From Paludibacteraceae bacterium (lineage in GTDB: Bacteria; Bacteroidota; Bacteroidia; Bacteroidales; Paludibacteraceae): a stretch of DNA of 64,000 nt. The notes below the pieces were generated by a model. That model was given only the letters and a program-made list of their open reading frames with translations. It was not told the origin of the DNA and did no database searches. Numbering within the stretch: position 1 is the first letter of the stretch; the number at the start of each line of letters is the position of its first letter. Both the position numbers and the translations under genes were made by a program. Shown piece after piece: positions 26,327 to 35,273 of this stretch. The stretch is taken from contig JAKSLB010000006.1 of assembly GCA_024401435.1 (NCBI GenBank), positions 84,369 through 148,368 on the forward strand. Reading direction: 5' to 3'.

Positions 26327-29305
26327 TTATTTCTTTATCATTTTTATAGATGCCATTCCATTAGGTGTATTTAATGTCAAAATGTACATTCCTTTTTCTA
26401 ATGTACTAACATCTATACATTCATTACTTTTGATTGAATATTCTTTTATCACAACACCTGAATAGGATGCAATAGAAATATTTATTTGATCATTCCAAGG
26501 GAAAGATATGTTTAATTTATCTTTTACAGGGTTAGGATATACCTTGATGGTCGCATCACCGATTGAAATGATTGGATTGTCTAATATGACAGCATAAATA
26601 TTAGCTTTCTCTGGTGTTGGTATTCCAGTTATCTTCCATTCTGGTGCATAATATTCTCCCATTCGAATATAGGATTCATTTTCTTTAATAAAGGTGTAAC
26701 GAACAGAATCAATAATAGTGAAAATACTATCTGATCCGTTTACAGTTACATAGGATAAATATAAGGTGTTCTCTTTTGTGGCAGGCAATTTGAAGTTTGT
26801 GTGAAGAGGACCTTGTTCTGGATCTTTATCAGCCCAAAATACCTTATATCCTTTGGACGAAATTGTTGTGGAGACATCGGTCGGAATTTTATATTTTCCA
26901 AGAGTATCTTTATTAATGGATAAATATAAACCTCCTAAATCATATTCGGTTTCACCTTCGTTATAAATTTCAAACCAGTCATCTTGCTCACGATATTCGT
27001 CAACAAAAACAGAGTTGGAAGTGCATATTTCGTTAATGAAAATATGTCTTGATGCTGGATTGTAATCCTTGTCTTCTTTGTAAATCGCTTTGAAACTTCC
27101 ACCATTGAAAGTTCCTGTGCATACGATATTTGTGCTTGTCTCTATTCCTGTATCTGTGGTTATTTCCCAATGATCAAATCTGTAACCTGCAGGCTCTATT
27201 GCTTTTATACGGTATTGTGTATTGCTAAAGTAATAACTTTTAAAATCAGCAATGTTGATAGGCTCTTCATTTATACTAAATTTTGCTGATGATAATTCAG
27301 AGTATATATGAATCGGAATAGTGTCTAATTTGAAATGTTTTCCTATTCTTCGAATTAGAGATGCAGGACGTTTTTCGGCAAATGTCTTCATGTTTCTTAT
27401 GTCGTCATTGAAATTGGCCTCAATTTTACCAACACTTGAAATTTTTTTAATGTAACGATCAACATCAGGTTGGATGTTGTTAACTAGACTATCAAGAATA
27501 TGTTTTGCTCTTTCTGGTGCAAATGTGGTTGCTAAATGTACGCAACTTTTTGCTAAGAAGAGTTCTTTTACCTTTTCGTTCTTAATGTATGAATCAAACA
27601 ATGGGTGTTCTGTTGCTGTCATCATTCCGTTACTGCTATAATTGGCATTATATAATGAATATCCAAAATCGGTATCATACAGAATCCATCTCCATTTTCC
27701 ATCCGTTTTTTGTGATGCGTTACCTTTTTGCTTCCAGCATTTGATATTACCACCAGGCCAGTCTGTGTTATTATAATATATCTCAGCTAAAAAGTAATTG
27801 AGGAATTCATTAATGTCTATTCGTCTATCTATTTGGTCATAAACCCATTGACTATTTAGACTGTCTATTTCGTTTTTTTCTTCTAGTTTGTTTATATAGT
27901 TTGATAGAATTAATAGCTCTGAATATTTACTATCAGGCTCGTTGGCATGTTTTCCTTCGTTAAGGTAAAATTCGTCTTCGCTTAGTCCGTAGTTAGACCA
28001 AATAAAGTCTTTGTTTGTTCTTTCGCGAATATTTAGCATGCCATAGAATTGACCATTGATGAATACCATAGATGGTTGATATGCTTGGTGATCAATGTCC
28101 ATTTGACCGATAAGTAATGTTTGCATAAATCCATCACGGAGGTATGATCTACCATAATCGTTTCCAGAATTTCTTAATACAACACTTTTCCATTGAAGGT
28201 GTGGCTTCTCACTGAAAATACTGTAGTCAAGTTCTTTGTCACCATATATTTTAGCTGCATTAACTTTAATGGACTTGATATATTTGGTACGAGAACAAGC
28301 TCCAAAATTTCCAATTTTTACTTCTTGGTTGATATGTTCAACTTTATTTGAATCATATAGTTCAAAATTACAAGGTCTATCCCAGTCGTTCCAATAGTTA
28401 GCATATCGGTCGGGACCATTACATCCTGATGGAACAGGGTCTTTCCCATGGATACCAGCAACTAGTAGTCCGAGTTCATCTCCATATAATAATAGAGAAT
28501 CTGAAACTAAAGATATGACAGGTAGTTTTTCGACAGTTTCGTTAATGAAATATGTTCCAGTTGTAACATTACTGGACATTTCGCCGTCGACAACTGCAAT
28601 TGCCCGAAGTGGCGTGTTTTTTGATATGTTTATAGGTTCACTATAAAGTTGACTGTTTGATGTTGGTTCATCACCATTAGTTGTATAGTATATTTTAGCA
28701 GATTTATTTGGCGCTGTGATTTTTACAGATTTTTCCTCTTGATAAAAACCTGGAAGTAAGTCGAATTGAGGTGCTTCGGTTTTTTTTGTTGCTACACTAT
28801 TGGTTGCATTCGTTGCATTAGGAGTGGCTTCCAAAAAGAACCCCATTTTTTCTTCACCATCAATAATACGTCCGTATGATATATTTCGGTAGGTTGTATC
28901 ATAACACATCTTGTCAATGATAGTTCCTTCCTCATTGCATAAATATAGACATCCTTTTTTTGTAGGAAGTTTGAAATTGGCGTGTAAAGGTTTGTTTTCT
29001 TCTGATCCATCCAAATAGATTAAAGCATATTCTCCAGGATTTAGAATAACTTCTTTATTCATTTGCCATTTTGTAGGCAATGGAAAACTATCAGACAGGA
29101 AGTAAAGAGAGATATCTACGCTTTCTGCACCATTATTATATAACTCCGCCCAACCAGAGAACTGATAATCGTCGTCTGTTTTATAGGTGACATTTTTGGG
29201 CATCAATTCATTGATGACAATAGAAGCATGCGTGCACACCGCTATACAGGTCATCATAAGACCGAATAAAATTTTTTTTACCATAACACTTAATTTAATA
29301 AACAT
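26327..29305 (-). CDS. Secreted LTD/CotH-domain protein with T9SS sorting signal
   Basis: 992 residues from the first ATG; the internal Met at residue 8 (MVKKILFGLMM) is an equally good start. After the signal peptide (ending near CTHA) come a lamin-tail domain at about 25-150 (INELMPKN, GWAELYNNGAE), a chitobiase-C-like repeat near 195-250 (YYTTNGDEPTSNS), a CotH kinase-like domain near 335-640 (LRNSGNDYGRSYLRDG, LNIRERTNKDF, LYDTDFGYS), a second lamin-tail domain near 750-890, and a C-terminal T9SS type A domain (VYPNPVKDKLNISF at 921). CotH of spore formers is a protein kinase; activity here is unproven. Probably exported by T9SS and attached to the cell surface. Confidence 0.88.
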   Translation of the reverse strand: MFIKLSVMVKKILFGLMMTCIAVCTHASIVINELMPKNVTYKTDDDYQFSGWAELYNNGAESVDISLYFLSDSFPLPTKWQMNKEVILNPGEYALIYLDGSEENKPLHANFKLPTKKGCLYLCNEEGTIIDKMCYDTTYRNISYGRIIDGEEKMGFFLEATPNATNATNSVATKKTEAPQFDLLPGFYQEEKSVKITAPNKSAKIYYTTNGDEPTSNSQLYSEPINISKNTPLRAIAVVDGEMSSNVTTGTYFINETVEKLPVISLVSDSLLLYGDELGLLVAGIHGKDPVPSGCNGPDRYANYWNDWDRPCNFELYDSNKVEHINQEVKIGNFGACSRTKYIKSIKVNAAKIYGDKELDYSIFSEKPHLQWKSVVLRNSGNDYGRSYLRDGFMQTLLIGQMDIDHQAYQPSMVFINGQFYGMLNIRERTNKDFIWSNYGLSEDEFYLNEGKHANEPDSKYSELLILSNYINKLEEKNEIDSLNSQWVYDQIDRRIDINEFLNYFLAEIYYNNTDWPGGNIKCWKQKGNASQKTDGKWRWILYDTDFGYSLYNANYSSNGMMTATEHPLFDSYIKNEKVKELFLAKSCVHLATTFAPERAKHILDSLVNNIQPDVDRYIKKISSVGKIEANFNDDIRNMKTFAEKRPASLIRRIGKHFKLDTIPIHIYSELSSAKFSINEEPINIADFKSYYFSNTQYRIKAIEPAGYRFDHWEITTDTGIETSTNIVCTGTFNGGSFKAIYKEDKDYNPASRHIFINEICTSNSVFVDEYREQDDWFEIYNEGETEYDLGGLYLSINKDTLGKYKIPTDVSTTISSKGYKVFWADKDPEQGPLHTNFKLPATKENTLYLSYVTVNGSDSIFTIIDSVRYTFIKENESYIRMGEYYAPEWKITGIPTPEKANIYAVILDNPIISIGDATIKVYPNPVKDKLNISFPWNDQINISIASYSGVVIKEYSIKSNECIDVSTLEKGMYILTLNTPNGMASIKMIKK

Positions 29306-29410
29306 TTATACTCAATAGCGATAATATGATTCAGAAAAAGCTATATGTTATTATTTGTTTTTCGGTGCAAAATAAATAAAAAATAAGGTTATAATCAAAC
29401 TTTTACTATT

Positions 29411-30049
29411 TTATTTGCTGCTTGAATTGTTCTCGGGAGAACTCTGTTTTTCCTTATATGGTATGTATTGGATGGATTGTTCGTCAGTTAATATACCATT
29501 TATTTTAAGTTGCTTGATTTCTGTACTTTTGTAACCTTTCTTTCTCATTTTTCGCTCAATCCAGGGTTCTATAGCATATTGATCAGCCCATAATCCAAGA
29601 CCTTTCTTTTTAGCTTCTGATTCTAAATCGGATAAATCTTTATCTTGATTATATTTTTTAAAATGCCATGCCCAGCCATTTTTTATCATTTCATGACTTA
29701 TTTCCGTACCATTTTCTAAATAAGTGAGTGCTATAAATCGTCCATACTGATCAGTTTCTGTGAATTTTATTGTGACGATTTTGCCTAATATGAGAGATTT
29801 CAAATAATCAGATGCTTTTCGACTAAAATCTTGCCCTTTTTCAGGAGCATCAATACCTTCCATTCTGATTGTCTTTTGCTCGTTTTGGTCTAAAAGGATG
29901 ATATAGGTGTCTCCATCGGTTATATGAATGACTTTTCCGGAAAGTGTTTGTTCATAATTCGTTTTGGTCTGTGCACAACTATATTGAAATGCTGAAAAAC
30001 AAATAAAACAAATGAATAAAATAAAAGATATATGATTTCGAATGTTCAT
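29411..30049 (-). CDS. Secreted SNase-like (thermonuclease) nuclease
   Basis: 212 residues with an N-terminal hydrophobic signal; the Cys at ICFSAFQYSC could make it a lipoprotein. The SNase fold spans about residues 35-160: VIHITDGDTYII, the catalytic Arg in IRMEGIDAPE with Glu nearby, DQYGRFIA with the second catalytic Arg, and NGWAWHFKKY. It cleaves DNA or RNA in a calcium-dependent way outside the cytoplasm. A C-terminal tail of about 45 polar residues is not part of the fold. A -7 box lies at 30063-30070. It is divergent from the sigma-54 activator. Confidence 0.9.
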   Translation of the reverse strand: MNIRNHISFILFICFICFSAFQYSCAQTKTNYEQTLSGKVIHITDGDTYIILLDQNEQKTIRMEGIDAPEKGQDFSRKASDYLKSLILGKIVTIKFTETDQYGRFIALTYLENGTEISHEMIKNGWAWHFKKYNQDKDLSDLESEAKKKGLGLWADQYAIEPWIERKMRKKGYKSTEIKQLKINGILTDEQSIQYIPYKEKQSSPENNSSSK

Positions 30050-30062
30050 GACTTTTTGTTTT

Positions 30063-30070
30063 CAAAGGTA
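30063..30070 (-). promoter_or_regulatory. -7 box (TACCTTTG) for the SNase gene
   Basis: Minus-strand TAnnTTTG, 13 bases before the start codon, implying a leader of only about 10 nt. Confidence 0.45.
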
Positions 30071-30142
30071 GCGGTTTTGAGTTAAACTGCCAAAATAGTT
30101 TTAAAATTGAAATCTTCTTTTGTGAATGTTGTCTTAAAAGTG

Positions 30143-30150
30143 TAACTTTG
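30143..30150 (+). promoter_or_regulatory. -7 box (TAACTTTG) for the sigma-54 activator operon
   Basis: TAnnTTTG 29 bases before the start. A second match (TAAATTTG) at 30170-30177 ends 2 bases from the ATG and is less likely to be used. Confidence 0.45.
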
Positions 30151-30179
30151 TCACACTTTGAAAAAAGGGTAAATTTGCT

Positions 30180-31439
30180 ATGGTAAATAAAGATTTACAA
30201 AGTGTCAAACAACGTTTCGGTATAATTGGTTCAGATCCTATTTTGGACCATGCGATCAATGTGGCAGTTCAGGTTGCTAGTACTGATTTGTCGGTTCTCA
30301 TTACGGGAGAAAGTGGAGTGGGAAAGGAACGCTTTCCTCAAATAATCCATGAATATAGTTCACGGAAACATTTTCCATGTATTGCTGTGAATTGTGGAGC
30401 TATACCAGAGGGAACTATTGATTCTGAATTATTTGGTCATGAAAAGGGATCTTTTACGGGAGCAATATCTGATAGAAAAGGATATTTTGAAGTGGCGGAC
30501 AAAGGAACAATTTTTTTGGATGAAGTAGGAGAATTGCCATTGACGACTCAAGTACGGTTGTTACGTGTATTGGAGACGGGTGAATTTATCAAAGTAGGTT
30601 CCTCTAAGGTTCAGAAATGTGATGTAAGGGTAGTTGCTGCAACTAATTTGGATATGCAAAAAGCCATATCGGAAGGACGCTTTCGTGAAGATTTGTACTA
30701 TAGATTAAATTCAGTTCCTATTTCAGTCCCACCATTAAGAAACAGAGGTACTGATATTTATTTGTTGTTTAGAAAATTTGCGATTGATTTTTCGGAAAAA
30801 TATCAGATGCCGCCAATAAGCTTGACGGATGAAGCACGTCAATTGTTGTTACATTATCCGTGGCCGGGTAATGTTCGACAATTAAAGAATATTACAGAAC
30901 AAATTTCTGTATTAGAGACGAAACGAGAAATCACCAAAGACGTTATGCTGAATTATTTGCCAACGCAAAGAATGGATAATTTGCCAGCTTTGACGGGTTC
31001 TTCATCTGACAAATCATTCAATAATGAAAGAGAAATTCTTTATCAGGTTCTCTTTGATATGAAGAAAGATATGAATGATTTGAAAAAATTGGTGAACGAT
31101 ATCATTCAAAATGGCAATGTGGATACTTCTCATATGTCGGTTGCAGATTTGCAAACTATGCAGACAGTTTTCCCGGATTCTTTTCGTCAGCAAACTACTA
31201 CAGTTGTCCCTGCTCAACCAATAAACACAAATGGTTCAACATCTAAAATAAAGGAACAAAGAGACATTCAAGATATGGAAGAGTATGTCGAAGAAAATTT
31301 ATCATTGGATGAGGTGGAGAAGGAGATGATTAGAAAGGCTTTGGAGAAAAATAATAACAAACGAAAATATGCGGCTCAAGATTTAAATATTTCTGAGCGT
31401 ACTTTATATCGTAAAATAAAGGAATATGGGTTGGAATAG
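30180..31439 (+). CDS. Sigma-54-dependent transcriptional activator, Fis family
   Basis: 419 residues. An AAA+ domain begins almost at the N-terminus with no receiver or sensor domain: Walker A GESGVGKE, sigma-54 contact loop GSFTGA (a variant of GAFTGA), Walker B IFLDEVGEL, and the arginine-finger region RFREDLYYRLNSVP. The C-terminus has a Fis-type helix-turn-helix (LEKNNNKRKYAAQDLNISERTLYRKIKEYG). The middle (about 285-370) is low complexity. Without an input domain it may be constitutively active or controlled by a partner. It overlaps the lptE start by 14 bases, so it heads an envelope operon (lptE, hypothetical, secG). Confidence 0.93.
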   Translation: MVNKDLQSVKQRFGIIGSDPILDHAINVAVQVASTDLSVLITGESGVGKERFPQIIHEYSSRKHFPCIAVNCGAIPEGTIDSELFGHEKGSFTGAISDRKGYFEVADKGTIFLDEVGELPLTTQVRLLRVLETGEFIKVGSSKVQKCDVRVVAATNLDMQKAISEGRFREDLYYRLNSVPISVPPLRNRGTDIYLLFRKFAIDFSEKYQMPPISLTDEARQLLLHYPWPGNVRQLKNITEQISVLETKREITKDVMLNYLPTQRMDNLPALTGSSSDKSFNNEREILYQVLFDMKKDMNDLKKLVNDIIQNGNVDTSHMSVADLQTMQTVFPDSFRQQTTTVVPAQPINTNGSTSKIKEQRDIQDMEEYVEENLSLDEVEKEMIRKALEKNNNKRKYAAQDLNISERTLYRKIKEYGLE

Positions 31440-31953
31440 AAAACATTGTTCTTTTGCCTTTTTGTGTGCTACTTTCTTAATAATGATTGTAGCTTCATGT
31501 CGTATTTCATATAAATTTAATGGATCTTCTATTGATTATACGAAAATAAAAACCATTTCAATTCAGGATTTTCCTAATAGAGCACCTTTGGTTTATCCAA
31601 CATTAGCAACAGATTTTACGGAAAATTTAAGAGATGAATTTTCTTCTAAAACAAGTTTGAAAATGGTTGATATGGATGGAGATTTGCAAATATCGGGAGA
31701 AATCTCTGGATATAATGTTATTTCTTCGGGTGTGGATGCTTCTGGTGAGGCTTCGGAATCTCGTTTGCAAATGTCGGTTCGTGTGAAATTTGTAAATAAA
31801 GTAAACTCATCGGAAGATTTCGAAAAGACATTCTCTGCTTATGAAGTCTTTTCCAATCAATACACTATAGATCAGGTTCAGGCAGAATTGAATGAACAAT
31901 TGATGGATGATATAATCAATCAGATATTTAATGCAACGGTAGCAAATTGGTAA
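31426..31953 (+). CDS. lptE: LPS assembly lipoprotein LptE
   Basis: 175 residues. The signal peptide ends in a lipobox (IVASC), followed by YKFNGSSIDYTKIKTISI, which is typical of Bacteroidetes LptE. Family LptE plugs the LptD barrel in the outer membrane and helps insert LPS. The start codon lies inside the 3' end of the upstream regulator gene (14-base overlap), suggesting translational coupling. The partner lptC is at 20317; lptD is not in the window. Confidence 0.85.
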   Translation: MGWNRKHCSFAFLCATFLIMIVASCRISYKFNGSSIDYTKIKTISIQDFPNRAPLVYPTLATDFTENLRDEFSSKTSLKMVDMDGDLQISGEISGYNVISSGVDASGEASESRLQMSVRVKFVNKVNSSEDFEKTFSAYEVFSNQYTIDQVQAELNEQLMDDIINQIFNATVANW

Positions 31954-31955
31954 TC

Positions 31956-32654
31956 ATGACGCAGACGGATATCATAGAAATGTTGAGAAGACCAGAGAGT
32001 ATTGGTTTGGACAAATTGTCTGATTTGTCTGATTTCTTACGAGAGTATCCTTATTCTCAAACATTTCGTGTGCTTTATTTGAAAACTTTGCGTAATGTGT
32101 CGGATTTGCGTTATGAAACAGAATTAGTTCGTACCTCTTTATATGTTTCTAATCGTCGAGCACTTTATGATTTAATCTATAAGAATAAAGAAAGGAAAGA
32201 GAACGTAGATTTGGCGATTAATTCTAAGGTTGAGGATAATTTGAACGAAGGAAAAGAAGTTTGCTTGAGTAAAGATTCCGAGAATCAACCCAATCAATCA
32301 ATTGATATTATTGCTCAATTGGAACAAATGAAATCAATTGACACAACATTGTTGAAAAAAAATTCAAACAAAAAAAGAGAGGATTTGATAGACAATTTTT
32401 TGGCTGAAAGTGAGACGAAAGATATGACTATAAAAGTTAATGAAAGTTCTGATACACAATATATTGAAGATAGAACATTAACGCAAAATATGCCAGAATT
32501 TTGTACGGAAACTTTAGCAAAACTTTATATAAAACAAAAAAAATTTGATAGTGCAATTAAAATATTTCAAAGATTGTGCTTGAAAAATCCAGAAAAAAGT
32601 GTTTACTTTGCAGACCAAATCAGATTCTTTGAAAGACTGATGGAAAATTTATAA
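31956..32654 (+). CDS. Hypothetical protein with C-terminal TPR-like segment
   Basis: 232 residues from the ATG at 31956; the in-frame TTG at 31947 overlaps lptE and is not needed. I do not recognise a named family. There is no signal peptide. The N-terminal 80 residues are helical (LSDFLREYPYSQTFRVLYLKTL), the middle is charged and low complexity, and the last 45 residues look like one TPR unit (LAKLYIKQKKFDSAIKIFQRLC). It lies 2 bases after lptE and 14 before secG, so is co-transcribed with them. A cytoplasmic scaffold is plausible, but function is unknown. Confidence 0.75.
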   Translation: MTQTDIIEMLRRPESIGLDKLSDLSDFLREYPYSQTFRVLYLKTLRNVSDLRYETELVRTSLYVSNRRALYDLIYKNKERKENVDLAINSKVEDNLNEGKEVCLSKDSENQPNQSIDIIAQLEQMKSIDTTLLKKNSNKKREDLIDNFLAESETKDMTIKVNESSDTQYIEDRTLTQNMPEFCTETLAKLYIKQKKFDSAIKIFQRLCLKNPEKSVYFADQIRFFERLMENL

Positions 32655-32668
32655 ACAATTTTAAAGAT

Positions 32669-32968
32669 ATGGTTTATACAGTAATTACGATTATCATTGT
32701 TTTAGCTTGTATCCTCTTGACAGGAGTAGTGTTGATTCAAAATTCTAAAGGAGGAGGCTTAGCTTCAAGTTTTCAAGCTCAGAATCAAATTATGGGAGTG
32801 AAGAAAACAACTGATTTTATCGAAAAAACGACATGGGTATTAATTACAGTAGTAGTTGTTTTGAGTGTTGCTTCTGTAGGTTTCTCTAGAGATGATGCTT
32901 CAGCTGATCAGTCTCAGATAAAGACACAAATACAACAAAATACAGATAATACTGCTGATCAAGAGTAA
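32669..32968 (+). CDS. secG: Preprotein translocase subunit SecG
   Basis: 99 residues. Two membrane spans (about 3-22 and 54-73) separated by the conserved loop VLIQNSKGGGLASSFQ and a second loop QIMGVKKTTDFIEK. A non-essential partner of SecYE in protein export. The C-terminal tail is short, polar and Gln/Asp rich. Last gene of the lptE unit; a terminator follows. Confidence 0.93.
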   Translation: MVYTVITIIIVLACILLTGVVLIQNSKGGGLASSFQAQNQIMGVKKTTDFIEKTTWVLITVVVVLSVASVGFSRDDASADQSQIKTQIQQNTDNTADQE

Positions 32969-33008
32969 AAAGGAAAGATTTAGGATTTCTTCCTAACATT
33001 TATTTATG

Positions 33009-33038
33009 AAGGTCTGAATTTTTATTCAGACCTTTTTC
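33009..33038 (+). terminator. Terminator after secG
   Basis: Perfect 10-bp stem AAGGTCTGAA/TTCAGACCTT, 6-base loop and a short T-rich tail, about 40 bases after the secG stop. Confidence 0.8.
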
Positions 33039-33121
33039 TTTTAAATATACATATGTGTTTTGAAACGCTTGTTAGATTTCTATCTTTTTTGTTAAAAATG
33101 ATGGATTAATCTTTTTTTATA

Positions 33122-33129
33122 TATTTTTG
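33122..33129 (+). promoter_or_regulatory. -7 box (TATTTTTG) directly before the TPM gene
   Basis: Ends 4 bases before the GTG start, the same geometry as rlmN, suggesting a leaderless or near-leaderless transcript. Confidence 0.4.
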
Positions 33130-33133
33130 TAAT

Positions 33134-33997
33134 GTGAAAAATATTTTAATTACTCTGCTACTATTAATAACTCCAATGGTCTTGTCGGCTGGAGTGTATT
33201 CTGCGGAAGATGTGCCTATGATTCATCTGCAGGATAAGACTCGTTATGTTTGTAATCCTGATAATATATTGAATTCCGATTCTGTTTATGTGATGGATAC
33301 AATGTTAGCTAATTTGGAGGCGACAACAGGTATTGAAGTGCTGGTTGTGGCGGTTGAACAAATTGCGGATGGAGATTGCTATAATTTTGCTTTTAATATT
33401 GGACAAAACAATGGAGTGGGAAAAGAAAATAAAGATAATGGATTGGTGATTGTTCTTTCTACAAAGGATCGATGTGTTCAGTTTGTTACTGGTTATGGAT
33501 TGGAGGAATTTCTTCCAGATGCAATCTGTTATCGTATACAAAATCTAAAGATGAATCCTTTTTTTAAGGAACAAAATTGGTCTGCTGGAATGACAATAGG
33601 TGTCCGTAGTGTATGCGGAATATTGAATGGAACAATGGAGGCGGAATATACATCTTCGGATTTCTCGGATTTCCCATCGATGATATTTATAATTGTTCTA
33701 TTAGTAGTAACATTTTGGTTGGATTGGCGTAGTAAGAAATGCCCTGTCTGTGGAAAGCATGCATTAGTAATGACAGGTAGTAAAATAACAAAAATTACGT
33801 CATCCTATAAGGAGAGAGAAAATACGCTTAAATGTAAAAATTGTGGACATATAGAGATAAGAACAGAGCGTGAGTCACGAGTGGCTTCTTCTTCTAGAGG
33901 AGGATATTATGGCGGTGGCTTTGGTGGAAGTTCTCATAGCGGAGGTCACTTTGGCGGAGGTCACTTTGGCGGTGGCGGTGCAGGTTCTCGTTTTTAG
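33134..33997 (+). CDS. TPM-domain membrane protein (YgcG-like)
   Basis: 287 residues from a GTG codon (no nearby in-frame ATG precedes the signal peptide). The signal peptide ends near VLSAG. The TPM domain covers about 35-165 (VCNPDNILNSDSVY, NNGVGKENKDNGLVIVLS, QFVTGYGLEEFLPDA). A membrane span is near 177-193. After it come Cys pairs CPVCGK and CKNCGH about 30 residues apart, like a small zinc ribbon, and a Gly/Ser-rich C-terminus (GGYYGGGFGGSS). TPM proteins have been linked to membrane or photosystem repair and phosphatase activity; the role here is unknown. It pairs with the LemA gene 33 bases downstream, a common association. Confidence 0.88.
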   Translation: MKNILITLLLLITPMVLSAGVYSAEDVPMIHLQDKTRYVCNPDNILNSDSVYVMDTMLANLEATTGIEVLVVAVEQIADGDCYNFAFNIGQNNGVGKENKDNGLVIVLSTKDRCVQFVTGYGLEEFLPDAICYRIQNLKMNPFFKEQNWSAGMTIGVRSVCGILNGTMEAEYTSSDFSDFPSMIFIIVLLVVTFWLDWRSKKCPVCGKHALVMTGSKITKITSSYKERENTLKCKNCGHIEIRTERESRVASSSRGGYYGGGFGGSSHSGGHFGGGHFGGGGAGSRF

Positions 33998-34030
33998 TAA
34001 AATTATATAATAATATTAATAGATAACATT

Positions 34031-34612
34031 ATGAGTAAAAAAGGCATTATTTTCATTGCTATTTTAGCATTACTTGTTTTTTATGTGTTTAGCGCTTATA
34101 ATTCATTAGTGACAAAAGATGAAAGTGTGACAGCAGAGTGGCAAAATGTTGAGGCTGCTTATCAACGTCGTGCAGATTTGATACCTAATTTAGTGGAAAT
34201 TGTAAAAGGTTATGCTAAACATGAGTCTGAAACCTTGAAAGAAGTGATAGAAGCAAGATCGAAAGCGACATCAATAACGATTGATCCTAGTAATGTAACG
34301 CCAGAACAATTTGCAGAGTATATGAAAGCTCAAAATGGGGTTACTAGTGCATTAGGTAGATTGATTGCTGTTGCCGAAAGTTATCCTGATTTAAAGGCTA
34401 ATCAAAACTTCTTGGAATTACAGGCTCAATTGGAAGGAACGGAAAATCGTATTGAGGTTGCAAGAAAAAATTATAACGATGTGTCAAAGGAGTTTAATGC
34501 TGCAATTCGTCGCATTCCTAATAATATTATTGCTTCATTTGCAGGCTTAGAAAAACATTCTTATTTTGAGGCTGAGGAAGGTGCGGAAAAAGCTCCTAAA
34601 GTTCAGTTTTAG
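34031..34612 (+). CDS. LemA family protein
   Basis: 193 residues. One N-terminal membrane span (about 5-23), then the helical LemA domain with its hallmark EWQNVEAAYQRRADLIPNLVEIVKGYA and the C-terminal ARKNYNDVSKEFNAAIRRIPNNII. LemA proteins are membrane proteins of uncertain role, often next to TPM-domain genes as here. Terminator downstream. Confidence 0.93.
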   Translation: MSKKGIIFIAILALLVFYVFSAYNSLVTKDESVTAEWQNVEAAYQRRADLIPNLVEIVKGYAKHESETLKEVIEARSKATSITIDPSNVTPEQFAEYMKAQNGVTSALGRLIAVAESYPDLKANQNFLELQAQLEGTENRIEVARKNYNDVSKEFNAAIRRIPNNIIASFAGLEKHSYFEAEEGAEKAPKVQF

Positions 34613-34631
34613 TTATAGTTAGTTATAAAAG

Positions 34632-34670
34632 GAAAGGTGAATTCGTACAGAACTCACCTTTCTTTTTTTT
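34632..34670 (+). terminator. Terminator after the LemA gene
   Basis: Stem GAAAGGTGA/TCACCTTTC with a 12-base loop and a long T run, 20 bases after the stop. Confidence 0.8.
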
Positions 34671-34802
34671 ATACGTCTTGATTAATTTTGTTTTGCTTTG
34701 CTTTTGTGTTTTGAGATGGTAATCTTTTTGTGTATGTTTGTATCTTTCGATACTATGTAGTTATCAGCTAAGACATTTACTTTATTATCTGTTTTGAATA
34801 AC

Positions 34803-35273
34803 CTAATATTCTATTTTATCTCCTTTGCTTTCCCACATGTTAAATGCTTCTAAAGCTTCATTACGCATGAATTGTTCACGTGGCATTTTTCTATATTGAG
34901 GTTTCTTGTCTAATTCTTCATAAATGAAGTTGTCATCAAAACCGATTTTTTTCGCATCTTCTTTTTGATTGGCATAGTAGTAATGATCTATGTGAGCCCA
35001 GTACATGGCAGATAAACACATTGGACATGGTTCACATGATGCATATAGTTCACATCCGGAAAGATCGAATGTGTTAAGTTTTTTACAAGCCTTTCTTATG
35101 GCCATGACTTCTGCATGGGCTGTTGGGTCATTGTTGATGGTCACTTTATTATTGGAACTTGCGATGATCTTGCCATCTTTTACAATAACTGCGCCAAAGG
35201 GACCTCCGTTGTTTAATACACTCTTTTTGGAGATTTCTATGGCTTTTTTCATGAAATATTCTTTATTCTTCAT
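34803..35273 (-). CDS. guaD: Guanine deaminase (cytidine deaminase superfamily)
   Basis: 156 residues from the ATG at 35273; the longer frame upstream lies within the preceding gene and is not needed. Zinc-site motifs are HAE and PCEPCPMC region (SCEPCPMCLSAMYWA). The length, GGPFGAVIVKDGKII and the C-terminal half (GFDDNFIYEELDK ... ending KIEY) match the Bacillus-type guanine deaminase rather than TadA. It converts guanine to xanthine and ammonia. It overlaps the stop of the alpha-oxoamine synthase gene by 11 bases, so it is translationally coupled to it. Confidence 0.85.
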   Translation of the reverse strand: MKNKEYFMKKAIEISKKSVLNNGGPFGAVIVKDGKIIASSNNKVTINNDPTAHAEVMAIRKACKKLNTFDLSGCELYASCEPCPMCLSAMYWAHIDHYYYANQKEDAKKIGFDDNFIYEELDKKPQYRKMPREQFMRNEALEAFNMWESKGDKIEY

